A DNA stretch of 64,000 bases. It comes from Mytilus trossulus. Lineage: Eukaryota; Mollusca; Bivalvia; Mytilida; Mytilidae. Below are positions 45,941 through 57,990 of this stretch, in pieces. Both the position numbers and the translations under genes were made by a program. The stretch spans positions 32,093,578-32,157,577 of the forward strand of contig NC_086378.1 of assembly GCF_036588685.1 (NCBI RefSeq), written 5' to 3'. Position 1 is the first letter of the stretch, and each line of letters starts with the position of its first letter. Below the pieces are notes generated by a model, which saw only the letters and a program-made list of their open reading frames with translations, was not told the DNA's origin and ran no database searches.

Positions 45941-46529
45941 TGAAAGTCTTACCACTTGTTACATATAAGATATACAGCTTTTTAAAACACAAGATAACAA
46001 CACGAGTCACTCTATACAGAGTTTTGAGAGACTATAAAGCAATTTTTCTTAAAATTATAATACAAGTACAAGTCAACTATCACGAGTATGAAATACATTT
46101 TCGCTTGATGACAATTTCATTGCAGATTTTGGCAGTATAGAATACCACATTTTCATTTGTAAAAAGAAGTATAATTATTTCATTATCAGTCTCCAGAAAT
46201 TAGAACGTCAAATTTTGAGATCTGCGAGCATGAGAAAAGCACCCAATATCTTTTCAAAGCGACCTTCTAAAATAATAAATTAAGAGAACTTCAAAATTGA
46301 ACAAGAAAATAAAAAAAAAAAGAATGATTAACCTAAAAAAACAAGCAGAATTTCAGAACATTGGATGATATTGGTGTTGTTACAAACAAAGATGATGACT
46401 TTGTATTGTGTAACGATCCACAAAGCAGGATAATTTTATTAGGATGCGAGGCTATTTTCTGTACAATGTCAGAGGGATTTTTTTCTGATGGTTCTTAGTC
46501 AAGCATTTAGTTGTTATATAAAAATAAAT

Positions 46530-46745
46530 AAAATTGGCGCAATTAGAGGATTATTCGTTATTGGCGCAAATGATACCTATAGTTTTGAAAATTAGGTGGC
46601 GCAAAAGAAGTATTGGCGCTATTAAGTTGTGGCGCAAATGAGTTACTTTTTGGCGCAAAAAGATATCGCCCCTGATTTTATGCCCTTTATGGGCCCTGTA
46701 ATTTGGGAAATAAAAATATTCTATTCTATTCTATTCTATACTAAA
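46530..46745 (+). mobile_element. plus-strand LINE 3' end with tggcgcaa array and attct tail
   Basis: Six tggcgcaa/tggcgcta motifs (46537-46650), then 'atgccctttatgggccctgt', 'gggaaataaaaat' and a (attct)n tail. This is the form of a CR1-like 3' terminus; the coding part is missing. Confidence 0.65.
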
Positions 46746-46859
46746 AGTAATTAAAAATAAAGATTTTGATATACAATGAAGGCAACTGACTCTCCTCATA
46801 AAAAAAAATTACATTTGTATCTGTACTTTTATTTGTATTTGTATTTTTTCATTTACATG

Positions 46860-47032
46860 TTGTAATTTTAAATCAATCATCCTTAATCAGAACGATAGTT
46901 GTATGTGTGAGTGTATGCGAGTGGGAGAGAAAGGTCTTTTATTTTTACTTTATGTGATTACAAGCTTGTTATGAGCCCTATGATTAGGAAATAAAATATC
47001 TTTATCTTTATCTTTATCTTTAATCTTTAATA
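46860..47032 (+). mobile_element. second plus-strand LINE 3' end with tctttat tail
   Basis: 'acaagcttgttatgagccct', 'gattaggaaataaaatat' and a (tctttat)n tail. Similar in plan to the preceding tail but a different sequence family. Confidence 0.6.
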
Positions 47033-47039
47033 GCGAGTA

Positions 47040-48600
47040 TATTTGGTTAGTTGGTGTATCAAATGATAGCTTGGGAACTTAGACTCACTGTAGAACCCTT
47101 GTTGAAAGATTTATTCATTTTGAAAAATAAAGAAGTGTATGAGATTCTGGTAGAAGGGCACATTTGACCTGTTGTTCAGATCAGAAGTTCCTGTTTTTGT
47201 ATTATCAAACTTCCGGGAGCCAGAACACTCTAATATGCAATTAAAGGTATGTTGATTTTTTCATCATCAATTTTCAAAAGGTACAGTTTTGACATGAAAT
47301 AATTATTTATCTTAAGACAAAGTAGCCATTAATGCTTGAAATTGCAGAATTTAACATATAAAGCAATGGGGCTATGAATTAATGGTTTTATAACTTATAG
47401 GGACAGAAGAATTCGGTCTACAAATTTGTTTTTACTCTGGGTTTTGTTGGCCCTGAAAAATATCTTTATTATAAGGATATAAAGGTAAATAAAAATTAGG
47501 AGACAAGTGACTTTGGTTGAACTTTATACGTAAAGTGATTGAAATTAGTCAGTTCACACACAGTTACTTTTTCATCAGGTAACTTTCCTATTAGATATTC
47601 ATAGCATCACTCAATTTATGTCAACATAATGATAATATTACCGGTCTAACAGACAATAGGTCAAAATCTAGATCGTTGTCTGTCGACATTTTTTAACTGA
47701 GGTTTGAAATTTATAAATACGGCAAATTCGGATCGAATCGAAATACATGAACAGATCGACAAACTGTCAACAACATTTGAATCATTTAATACTACAGAAC
47801 TAGCTGCTGATAAAATTGCAAAAGGTGATCTTGTTTTGAATAGACACATAAAACTCCAACTATCAAATACATTTAATTTAGACAGAACAATATTTACACA
47901 GAAAAGACCATAACAGTTTTATTTGTTTAAAACGCCTAAAGTTATAATTTTGGTACTTTGCGAACGGCACGGAAAGGAACGAAGCGGAACGTGCAAAGGG
48001 GCACTTAGATGATCTTAGATTAATCTGAAATATTAACCATCCTTGCTTTTTATCAATATTTCGCCACTTTTCGGAGTTTGGAGTATTGATTTTCAAGCTC
48101 ATTATTAATAATAATATATTTGATTACCGGAAATTACGATGATAAATAAAACAAATATGCTCAAATAACCTTAAGTGCATGGATCCTTTGATAGTACGAT
48201 TTTGTTTATGTCTTGATCAGTCTTGTTAATAAGTTCGAATGATAGCACGGTATTGATTTGGTGGCGATTTCATGATATTGGCCCTATATATTATGATCAT
48301 ATATATACTGCATAGTGTTATGAAATGGTCCACTTTCAGTAGGTATGGTCCATTTCACACCGAACGGTAAACAGTCCAGTTATATATAGATGTCCGTCAG
48401 TCTGTCAACCAGTCTTACATTAATTAGGCTGTTATATATAATTTATATATAACAGCCTGGTTAAGATCACTTTTGTCCTTTTTAAATAACTGAATTGGTA
48501 TATGTAAATATATGATGCATATGGATGTTTTTAGATTTTGGTGTCATTGATATATATAGGTCTGTATGAATAATGATAGTGGACTTTTCCTAGACTGATT
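47040..48600. other. intergenic DNA with one protein-like frame
   Basis: The frame at 47704-47913 (plus, 69 aa, Thr/Asn/Asp-rich, e.g. ELAADKIAKGDLVLNRHIK) reads like protein but has no recognised domain and may be a retroelement remnant. A perfect 31-bp palindrome (ggctgttatatat and complement) lies at 48428-48458. Confidence 0.35.
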
Positions 48601-48603
48601 TTA

Positions 48604-48768
48604 TTTACAGATCGTTACACTAGCCTAGCAAAGCTGAGGTTGTTATAACGAAGGTTTTGGTGTGCTTCTCTCTTGTTTTTTGCCACCAAAATAAAGTGGT
48701 CGCAGCGCCGATATATATCCAATAGTGCGTAAAGTGGCGTTAAACACTAACAATCAGACAATCAATCA
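48604..48768 (+). mobile_element. V-type SINE, truncated
   Basis: 'agcctagcaaagctgaggtt', 'gccaccaaaataaagtgg' and the tail 'gtaaagtggcgttaaacac' followed by caatcag repeats match the SINE tail at 30001. The tRNA head is mostly missing. Confidence 0.65.
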
Positions 48769-49454
48769 TAAATTAAACTTTATTTTTTATCTTCACAGTG
48801 TCAGATAACAACAGTATTTAAGATATTCTTGGTAAAGTTACGATCTAGGTCTTGTGTAGTCATCTATATGATAGTCATTTCCCCTTATAAGTGAGTTATG
48901 TCTTGACTTGTAAAAAGAACTAGATTGTGTTGTTACATTTACATACAGATACATTAGTAAACTCGTTTTAAAACTGGTGAGATAAACAAGTTACAGTTAA
49001 AACTGACAAAAAATAAAAGCACTTAAACGCATGCAACTTTTTTTTTGTAAAATTCTTGAGTGAACACAGACTAGCTAGAGGGCCGTTAGTTTGGATTTGC
49101 TGAATGTAGTCCAGATTCGATGGATTCAGGGTCGGATCCTGTCATTTTAAAAGGGAGGTTCAAATCCATGATAAAGGGGCTTGGTTTCAATTATATGTTC
49201 CCTTCAAAAGCATTGATTGTAAAAAAAAGGTGAGGTTTCCAACCCTCCTGAATACGCGATACCATGAGTACTTTTATAAATAGCAAGGCTATATTTCCTT
49301 TTATTGGAACGTTTGCTTTCAATGATTTTTTTTTACGACAGATATCAGTAAGCGGAAACGGAACGTTACGAATCATTCGGCTTCATAATCGATATCTCAC
49401 ATACTAGGGAAGCAATTGTAAGACAGCAAAATATAACGACTGAATTATATCGGT

Positions 49455-50444
49455 TAAGCTGGGGTCACACATTCATGATTTTACTACCGTTCTTGACAGA
49501 ACCATTCCCGATTAAAATTTGTCAAAATTCTCATCAAGATCATGTAAATCTTGGATGGAAATTCAAACTTTGATCAAAATTTGTTAAACAAATAATCTAA
49601 TCACGACAACAATCAGATATTGTTCAGGAAGCGTCGATATTCAACCGTTTCTAAGCGAATTTATCCCGATAATCCCGTTCTCAGTCCGCTTCTAAGGTTA
49701 AATCTAATTGGAATCTTTCGCCAGGTAAAATTCGACCGAGTCTGTTACGACTGCGTCCCGATTCTACCGAATGTAATCTGACAGAGATCAGACAGTGGCC
49801 AGACAGTGAACCGACGCTGGTGGAAGTTATCCGTTCGAAAACTGTCGGGATAATCGGTATGAGCAGTTACTATCGGAACTTTATCCTAAAACGGCCCGCT
49901 CTATCGCATTGCAAACGGCTTTGTCTGGTGTCAGTCGTATTGTATTCTGTAATTGTCGGGACTTTGACGTGGGAAAAATTGACGAATTTCGTATTAATAA
50001 CGGGACTGTTCCGGAACGGTTTCGGCAAAAACGTTCGCAACCGACAAGATCTGGATGCAATCTGGACTCAATCGGCAGAAAAACAGCAATGAAAAATTTC
50101 TCCAGATCATTCCCGTTCTGGGACACTGGACACCGTCCAGAATACACATAACATTGTTAGGATTTTGATCCGATACAGCAGAATCTGTCACGACATAGGC
50201 ACGATTGTAACCCGATTAGACTAAATCGACTGAGTTTCCCCAACTGTCGGGGTGCTGCGCCGAACTATTCGGACCCTTCCCAACGACCGTAGGAATCTGT
50301 TACGAACTTAAACGACTGCGTTCAGACAATGATAGGACATTCCAGATAATTGAGGATATTAATCCGACTTTTTCACTTTTCGCGTCGTATCGTTGTCTGA
50401 TCTCAAACGGGAGCAATAATCGGCAATGTGTGAACCCCGCATTA
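49455..50444. mobile_element. 990-bp noncoding TIR element, GC-richer than its flanks
   Basis: Imperfect terminal inverted repeats (taagctggggtcacacatt at 49455; aatgtgtgaaccccgcatta ending at 50444). The interior is locally GC-rich with many cgat/tcgg words. Overlapping frames on both strands (49820-50191) follow from the low stop density and look fortuitous. Probably a nonautonomous DNA transposon. Confidence 0.65.
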
Positions 50445-51449
50445 GACAATCGACAAAAGTTAACAAGTTCTTATCAACGGGAGATAATCGTATTTGATAA
50501 ACCATGTTCAATCGACCATACATCCGACACTTATGTTAACTAAGTATACATTTCTCAATAAAAAAGAAAGAGCCGAGTCAGACATAATTTTTTTGCGAAA
50601 TATATCATCACATAAAAACAGGAGAAGTCAATACAAAAGACAGACTAGTAGTCTGACTACCATATGAGGGTCTATATGGGGTCCTTCGTTTTTTTATTTT
50701 TTTATTTAGTAGGCCATTCATTGTCCTCTATTCTTTTTTTTATCTTGCCTAATTATCTTTATTTTGTTTGGGTTTTTTTCTGCATTTTTTGTTTATTATT
50801 CTCTATCCTGTAAACCTCACCTAGCCATTCATTATGACCCCACATAACACACGACATATACAGAACTTTAAAACCGCCACTACAAAATTACTTTAAAGAG
50901 AGCTATTTCCAACTTTTTTGACATTCCAATTAGAGAGCAATACAGTTCGGTGTAAACTACTATCAAGGAAAATATGAGTCTTCTTTCAAGAAAACAATAT
51001 TAACTCGGAGTATTCTCTTATTAACATTGAAACTTCTTAAATAGGTGTTGTCCAGAAATGAAATGTCTTTAAAAATTAACCATGTGTATTTTTAAATTAT
51101 TAAAAAAAACAAAAAAACTGCAAATTTAAAAAAAATTAGTGCTTCATATATATGTTTCGGTATTTCGCAAGATACATGTATATGCTATTGCTTAGAGTTA
51201 ATTGTTGGTGCTGTTTTTCAATTATTTATTGCATGCTGCATGCCTTGTTTTATTTGTTAGTAATTACATTAGATGTATGTTTCATTATAATACGTTATTC
51301 TGATTGGCTAATTGCACATCACATGTTATTCCGTAAGCAGTTGCATGAGACAATAACATTTCATTCATGATGACACGAGGTCCGACAATAAAGTGCACAG
51401 GTGAATTTAAAAATTTAAAATCGTGTTTTTATAATCCTAGCTAAAAAAT
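50445..51449. other. intergenic DNA
   Basis: It contains a short dispersed piece near 50660-50690 ('tatggggtccttcgt') that also occurs at about 18265. Nothing else is supported. Confidence 0.4.
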
Positions 51450-51619
51450 GTAATTATAAGTATTGAATGCTTCTTTTTGTAACTTTATAGGGTTGTAAAA
51501 GCGTTGACCGTGCGTACATTTTTAGAATGAAGCGCTTCCGCGCTTCATACAAAATGTACTTCGGTCAACGCTTTTACACCCCAATAAATTTACAAAAAGA
51601 AGCATTCAATTCTTAATTG
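51450..51619. mobile_element. 170-bp foldback element
   Basis: Arms contain 'ttgaatgcttctttttgtaa', 'ttgtaaaagcgttgacc' and 'tgaagcgc', with their complements on the right. A few mismatches and a small loop. Confidence 0.75.
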
Positions 51620-52935
51620 CATATGTTTTTTCTATATTCGGTGAAAAGCTCATTAGAGCTTATGTTTGTACTGTTTGTCAATATGCCGAATCCAAATAAA
51701 GTTTTAATTACTTACTTACTGACAGTAGAAGTTATTGCCCTTCACTGAAGACTTTTCTACTATTACCTTGAAAACTATTAGATAGGAAGAACTGTGAGCA
51801 GCAGAAATGACCAGCTATACAAGATCTAAAAATGTAGAAAGTGAAAACAGCAAAACATATCAGCAAATATGTCAATATGATTGAAACTATTGACCGACAC
51901 CTTTCAGAAGAAATTGTCCATATTTCATAAAAGACGAGTTTTACTTACATTGGATCGTTTATTTTTTATCTCTTAAACTATTAAAAAGAAAGAAAAAATA
52001 AAAATACAAAAAATAATTATATATAACGAGATCTTCAAAAATGACAACATGACCAAATTTTACTTATTGTCGTTAAATTTTACTTATTGTCATTAAATTT
52101 AAACATAAAAAGCTGTTGGATGCTTGCTAATGCAAGGATCAATTTCCCATCCACGCAGTTTCCTAAGAACGTAAATTCCAAATGAAGAAATTCAACATGA
52201 AAGCAACATAAATAAAATTAATTCCATGAATTAAAAAAGTCATAAAAATTTAAAGAAATGTTTGTAGTAAGAGGGATAACTCAATTTGATATTAACAGAG
52301 TGATCATTTCAAGTGTTAATACTGTGCGCGTGTTAATATTCTAATCCTGTAGTATTTCTAGATTTTGCAACGACAATCAATTGTTTTATATAGTTCATTT
52401 TTAGTTGTTTTTTCTTGATATACTACCAATAGTAAAAGATTAAAACCAGTGTCAAGCGCTTAGGTTAATTTACCATCCGCATATCTTGAAGTACCGAGAA
52501 GAAAGAAGAAAAAAGTGGTGATACTTCCATTTGACTGGAGATTTACAGCCAAACAGCCAAACAAATCTCTCACTTTAAACCTCTAGCTGATAAAAGAATC
52601 ATGCTTCTATTACTGATTCTCTGCGTCTTCAATTAAATAGAACTTTTGAACTATGATATTTTATAGATTTTTTCTACAATATTTGTTGATGAAATTAACA
52701 TGGGCTTTCTCTTCGTAATCACATCATATGCTTTGTCAATTTAAAGACTAAACCCCGTCACCAGGCCCCATTCCAATAAAAAAAACACCACCCAAAACAT
52801 CGACAGTTTACAGTGAAAAGCAAAATGATATATCCAATGAATTATTATTATAAAAAGAGTATGATGAATACCGATTGTCTCCCTTCCATCTTGATAGAAT
52901 TTATTTTATCAGTATCTATTAAAATGTTTATGTTT
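51620..52935. other. AT-rich intergenic DNA
   Basis: Nothing recognised beyond a local duplication of 'ttttacttattgtc' near 52055-52095. Confidence 0.4.
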
Positions 52936-52937
52936 AT

Positions 52938-53300
52938 AGTGCCCTCGCCACTTGGTCTCTGATTGATGGCTCATGTGCCAATATATCACATCTCCTTATT
53001 TTTCTAGTTTTGATTGATACATTGGTGTTTGCGTAAGCGTTCAATGGGGTAAACAACTATCAATGAGTTATATCTTACAAAAGGGAGATGTCTTTATTGT
53101 ATTGACACTAGTAGCTGAGGGACTAACTCAGTTTCTGTTGTAAATAAAAAAAAAAAGATGTGATGTGATTGTCAATGAGACCACTACTAACAAGAGACCA
53201 GATGACACAGAAATTAACAACTATAAATCACCGTACGGCCTTTAACAATGAGCAAAGCCAGTATTGAACAATCAGCTTTAAAAGGCTTTGTTGTACATTC
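52938..53300. repeat. two opposed dispersed repeat family A ends
   Basis: A plus-strand end at 52938-53006 ('ccaatatatcacatctcc') faces a minus-strand copy at 53150-53300 ('gatgtgatgtgattgtcaat', 'accagatgacacagaaat', 'ccgtacggcctttaacaat'). Confidence 0.6.
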
Positions 53301-54019
53301 CAAAAACAAAAAGTCACTTAATACAGGTCTATTTAGCACTCACAGTTACTGATAGCTAGTTCAAAGCCAATAACAACTAATAAAAAAATCATGCATCTAC
53401 TTGAAAGACTAAATTAGACTGTACCGAGGAGCGTTTTCGGGTGAAGGAGGGGACGTGATAGAAACTTCATTAGAAGTGTTGTTTTTTTTAAATTTAATTT
53501 CATTGTTGTACATGTGCATTTAATCAGTATGCACCACGTTTTAAGTAGTATTAGTTTTTTCTTAAATTTGTCGTATGTCTCAATACAAAATAAGCAAAAA
53601 ATAGAAACACTAAATTGCGTACACTCAAGCATAATAGAAATCAAATAACACTGACTTTTCCTTCATTAACTTTGTTTTTTGTGCTTTTTTTTTGGGGTGG
53701 GGGAGGGGACGATAAGGCGAGATAAATATCTCATGACAAAATATCGATAACCATATTGTTTTCTTTTCCTCCGGAATATTTGTTCTTGGTCTAAAATTCC
53801 TTTTACCTAATATTTTGATGTTTTTTAAGTACAAAGTTATTCATTGGAAGACCGGTTGCAGCGGATTTTACAGTTCGTTTTGTTGTGCTGCTACACTTAT
53901 TTCCCCAAATCAAAGGGAGTTAAAAACTTACAAACACGTTTAACCCCGCTACATTATATAAGTGCCTGTCCAAAGTTAGAAGCCTGTATGGCAGTGGTTG
54001 TTGTTGGTTTATTTCTACG

Positions 54020-54390
54020 GCAAATTTATAGGGGAACAGAGGGCCAGCCCTCCTTTATGTGAGAAAAATTTGGTTAATTGTATATAGGATCACTGAAGTA
54101 TGACTGGAGCGGTCCCTCCTAGGCAGTCAGTGGGCCCCCTATTATTAAAATGTCTTGATTCGCCAGTCTCTTTTTTTTCAGTAAACTGTTTAATTACAAA
54201 TCGAGCTGTAAGTTTACTCATTTGAATTGTTTTATGTTAGGGCCTTTATAATCGACTATATATACGGTATGGGGTTTCTCATATTGTTGGAAGGCCAATA
54301 ATTGCCTCAATCCACTTCAACTTTGGTGGATAGTAGTTTCATTTGAAATCATATTTGCATCTCCTAATTTTATCGAGTAGTTTGGCCTTG
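54020..54390. repeat. ggatcc-type MITE copy followed by a family A end
   Basis: 54055-54165 shares 'gaaaaatttggttaatt', 'gatcactgaag' and 'atgactggagcg' with the element at 37384. 54235-54390 is a degraded family A terminus ('gggcctttataatcgact', 'acggtatggggttt'). Confidence 0.55.
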
Positions 54391-54638
54391 CATAATTGGC
54401 ACATAATTATATCAACATTTTGTTTGTCTGTACGTTTGTATTCTTTGACCATGTTGTGTACAAAACTGACAGATGGATACTCTATAGTACGAAGTTGCTG
54501 TTCAATGTTAAATTAAATAAATCCTTTTCTTGAAAACACAGGGGAAAAGTTTGAAATACAAAATTGTTGCTGTGATAAAGCGCAAATTGTGTGTCTTTGA
54601 ACATATATTAATTAAATACAAACACATTCAGTTATACT

Positions 54639-54644
54639 TTTATT
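54639..54644 (-). promoter_or_regulatory. candidate polyadenylation signal of TALE gene 2
   Basis: AATAAA on the minus strand 115 bp beyond the stop codon at 54759. Confidence 0.45.
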
Positions 54645-54758
54645 TATATAGCACTATAAAATATCCTGAAAGACAAATCACATATCACGTTTCAAAATTA
54701 TGAACACTCATATAGTCTTATTGCACTGTAATTGAATAACCCAAAAGTCTTTAACAAT

Positions 54759-54985
54759 CTAGCTCAAAATACTGGACATTGACCATATCTTTGTCTTTTT
54801 CGGCTGCTCCACACATTTATCTTGTGTTACAGTACCAGGTTTTGTTATTGAATTATCCTCCTTTGATTCTGATGCTATGACCGATTCGCTTTTCATCAAT
54901 GGTTGATGAATTTTCATTAACTCGTCTCTTTCTTGGAGGTAGCTTGGGAAATTAAGCTGTGGTGGTGGTGGTAGACATGTTGTAC
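54759..54985 (-). CDS. TALE gene 2, exon 5 (C-terminus)
   Basis: Acceptor tttttag, phase 1 entry, 74 codons and TAG. It begins with a Pro run ([13 protein letters not shown]) and ends in [12 protein letters not shown]. It is much shorter than exon 5 of TALE gene 1, which has an extra Tyr/Asn-rich region. Confidence 0.88.
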
Positions 54986-57056
54986 CTAAAAATAAAATAC
55001 AATGATGTAATCATACAACGAAAACAAAAACCAAACAACTAATTTAACGCCGCTCATTAAACAACATTTTCACACATTGTATTTTGAGTATTTTTCATTA
55101 TTTAGGACTTACATCCCTATACAAATTAATTCCCAATTTTTTTCTTTTAAAAACAAATTGTTTAGTATTCTAAACATGTCAACATAAAAAGATATTGAAG
55201 AATTCACAACTGCATGCTTATCAGGGTATATCGAAGATTTATTACTAACCTGTCCTCGATTGTAGGCTATCGATTGAAGTCGGAGATTTACTGCAGCTGC
55301 TTTTGTCGTCATCATCGGATATATCGCTTATGGCTCCATCTGATGTGTCTCCTTTATCTTTTTGTTGTTTCATACGACGCCTTGCATTTGCGAACCAATT
55401 AGAAATCTGCGTCATAGTCATGCGCGTTGAGAAGGCTAACATGACCTTTTCTGTTTTGGTTGGGTATGGGTTCTTCCGGTGTTCTCTCAACCACGTTTTT
55501 AAAACTCTGCTACTCTGTTTTGTTGCCGGTATATCGTTTCCGTTAACTTGATTACTCAATTGTTGAAAGTTCCTAAAATGTAAATTAGATTTGTTTGAGT
55601 TATTAATTTTTAAGATCTTTCCTTTGATATTGTTATTGCTTATAATAATTGATAAAATTCTAGTTCGACATTTTTAAATTGTTATTTTGTTTAATTATTT
55701 GATTCTAAATTAAAAAAAAAAAATCTTGTTCTTTTATGGTATCTTTAACACCAGTCTTTTTTTTAAATCAGAATTGAAAACAATGATTATTATGCTCACA
55801 CCAAAAATAAACGCATAGTAGTTGCCTAATGAATGATAAATAGTAATTACCAGAAATCGTTGACTTGGCTTCTCAATAACTGGTCCATCTGAGCCGTTTG
55901 GGCATATGGAATTCCTTGGTGGCCACTGTACATGGACAAATCTGCACTTGAAATACTCTGAAATTATAAAAAACAACTCAATGAAATATAGCCAATGGTA
56001 TACTTTAGTATATGCATGAGTTTAGTCAAAGAAGATGAATTGATGTCCAGCTTTATCTTTTGTTATTTAAAAAGTACTTCATCTTCATGCATAATGTTAG
56101 CTGCAGAACCGTAGCTCTTATGTCCTTATGTTATTTTTTGACTATTTGCGGACCTAAGAGCTACGGTTCCGCAGCTAGCATAATGTTGCTTATTATAAAT
56201 ATAGAATATGAAAATTTGGTAACCAATAAAGCAAATATAAAGCGTATAAAAAATAACCCGATATGTTGGGTAATTGTCAAAAGCATAGCTTCCTAAAAAA
56301 ATAAATCAATCAAAAATAGACTTTTTTTCTATAAACAATATAAACACATACCGGTGACATTTGTGGGTAAATACTCTGCATCATTCCATATGCGTCATAA
56401 CTTGGTGCGTACCCTTGGTATGATGGGTAATGTAGCGAGGATTGAGGTACTGTCTGGTTTTCTCCGTACGGCATGGAACCAAGGTATGAAGGTGGCGATC
56501 CCTGTGGTGAGACGCCTGGCAAAGATGAAGTCATCCTTGAAATAGGACTTGTTGTTTGTGCTTGGTAACACCTGCACATGACGGCATTCCTATGAGGATC
56601 AAATACTTTGGCACAATATCTGTCCAGGCAAACCTACAATGATGAAATATTTACTTATAGAATTGCTTCATTTCAAACCATTTCAAATGGGGGGAAAATA
56701 TCAATCAATACTCAATACAAATTCATAGAAAGTTATGATTTCAACAAAACAATTTGAAAATATCTTGGAAAATGTGCGCATCATCTTTTAAATATTTCAA
56801 TATTTAGAACCTCTTTTAGATGACTGTTAATCAATTATTTTTAATAGAAATCTCAAATGTATGTACCGGTTTTTTTTAAATTATTTTAAAGTTTAAATGA
56901 TATAAAAAGATGAAAAAGTTCAATATTATATTAAATTGGTAAAAAACATATTTTGTTAAAAAAATCATTTAGTTCACTTTTAATATAAATAAATCATAAA
57001 CAAAATATATGAATTAAACTTACCATAGGAGATTCAAAACTTTCTTGGTATGACAT
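54759..57056 (-). CDS. TALE homeobox gene 2, Iroquois-like transcription factor (five coding exons)
   Basis: The minus-strand join 57056-57024, 56633-56352, 55957-55851, 55572-55250 and 54985-54759 gives a 323-aa frame with GT/AG sites at every junction and phases 0, 0, 2, 1, exactly as in TALE gene 1. The homeodomain (about residues 155-212) has [19 protein letters not shown], then [20 protein letters not shown]; Ala at position 50 again marks the Iroquois/Mohawk type. Cys13, 18, 31 and 33 form the motif shared with gene 1. A Ser/Pro/Tyr-rich segment follows (about 40-100), an acidic Ser/Asp tract lies just after the homeodomain (217-245), and the protein ends in [12 protein letters not shown]. 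It is presumably a nuclear regulator. Its identity as Irx-like rather than Mohawk-like rests on the terminal motifs. Introns are short (264-394 bp). Confidence 0.92.
55250..55572 (-). CDS. TALE gene 2, exon 4 (homeodomain)
   Basis: Acceptor ttttag completing a split Trp codon, donor gttagt, exit phase 1. It carries the complete homeodomain and the following Asp/Ser-rich tract. Confidence 0.93.
55851..55957 (-). CDS. TALE gene 2, exon 3
   Basis: 107 nt between tttcag and gtaatt, phase 0 to phase 2. It encodes a Gln/Tyr-containing linker and ends with RSQVNDF, the counterpart of KPQVHDY in gene 1. Confidence 0.88.
56090..56185. mobile_element. 96-bp hairpin in intron 2 of TALE gene 2
   Basis: Arms 'cagaaccgtagctctta' and 'taagagctacggttc' with flanking 'cataatg(t)tagc' complements. 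It occupies about a quarter of this 394-bp intron. Confidence 0.75.
56352..56633 (-). CDS. TALE gene 2, exon 2 (cysteine motif)
   Basis: 94 codons, phase 0 at both ends, acceptor cattgtag, donor gtatgt. It starts with [15 protein letters not shown] and CRCYQAQ, then Ser/Pro/Gly/Tyr-rich sequence. Confidence 0.9.
57024..57056 (-). CDS. TALE gene 2, exon 1 (11 codons)
   Basis: [11 protein letters not shown] followed directly by a gtaagt donor, phase 0. The start is the only ATG that joins in frame at a strong donor close to exon 2. Confidence 0.8.
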
Positions 57057-57990
57057 ATTTATATATTAATGTAAGTACTAGATGTTTGCTGTTTGAACGA
57101 CAAGTTGGAATGATGCTTGAAATCAAAACTGAAAATTATTTATACCTAATACTCAAGTTGCAATTGCAATAAACGGAAAATGGCAACAATTATGTAAAAC
57201 TGATAAAATCAGAAAAGGACATAAATCACTTATTATTTACATGGCGTTAATTGCAATCATCATCTCGCAACTGCATTTCGATATGTAGGAACTAAATTTA
57301 AGCTTGAGGCATGAAAAACAACCATGTTCGATTTATAATTTTCAAAAATTTAAACAATGATATTTTTTAAAAACAATATCATGTTACACCCTTAGGAATT
57401 AAGGGAAGTGAGACCCTTGTAAATGTCAAAAAATTTATGGTTTAAATCTCACTTAAAATTTGATAAAACTAGATTAAAATCTTGTGCGATTTAATTTTTA
57501 TTCAAATTTTGTCACATAGTTTTTCATATACATGTCAGCATTAATCTATTTCAATTTAATTGCGTGTCAAGAAAAATATAAAATAATGAAGATAACATCT
57601 AAAAAATTAAAAATATTTAACAGAAATTTAAAATATTTTCTTTTTCAAAATAAAAATGATATCATGTAAAACATTTAATTGTATTATTTATTTGTGTTTA
57701 CATCATGTACCACAAACAAATAATATGGTAAATGCTTAGTTAAATTACAAATTTAAATTAATTGGTTCACATGGAATAAAAAAAATAATTTAAAAACGAA
57801 TATTTTGCTTAAAGAATGTGTTATCAAAATTGAACACGAAAATAACAGCAAAAAGAATATTCATTGTTTCAGTGGTCTTGATGGGCATCATGGCATTTAT
57901 ACACACAAATCAATACACGCCGATTTTGTAACAAACAAAAATTGAAATGAAATAGTACATGTTCATATAGATTACTACATGTATGTCTTT
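57057..57990. other. 5' flank of TALE gene 2
   Basis: Very AT-rich, no open frame. Probably contains the promoter, but no specific element could be assigned. Confidence 0.45.

Noticed and set aside
49820..50191. Four overlapping ORFs on both strands
   Set aside because: Local low stop density in a GC-richer TIR element; none shows domain features.
55303..55551. 82-codon plus-strand ORF
   Set aside because: Antisense shadow of the homeodomain exon of TALE gene 2.
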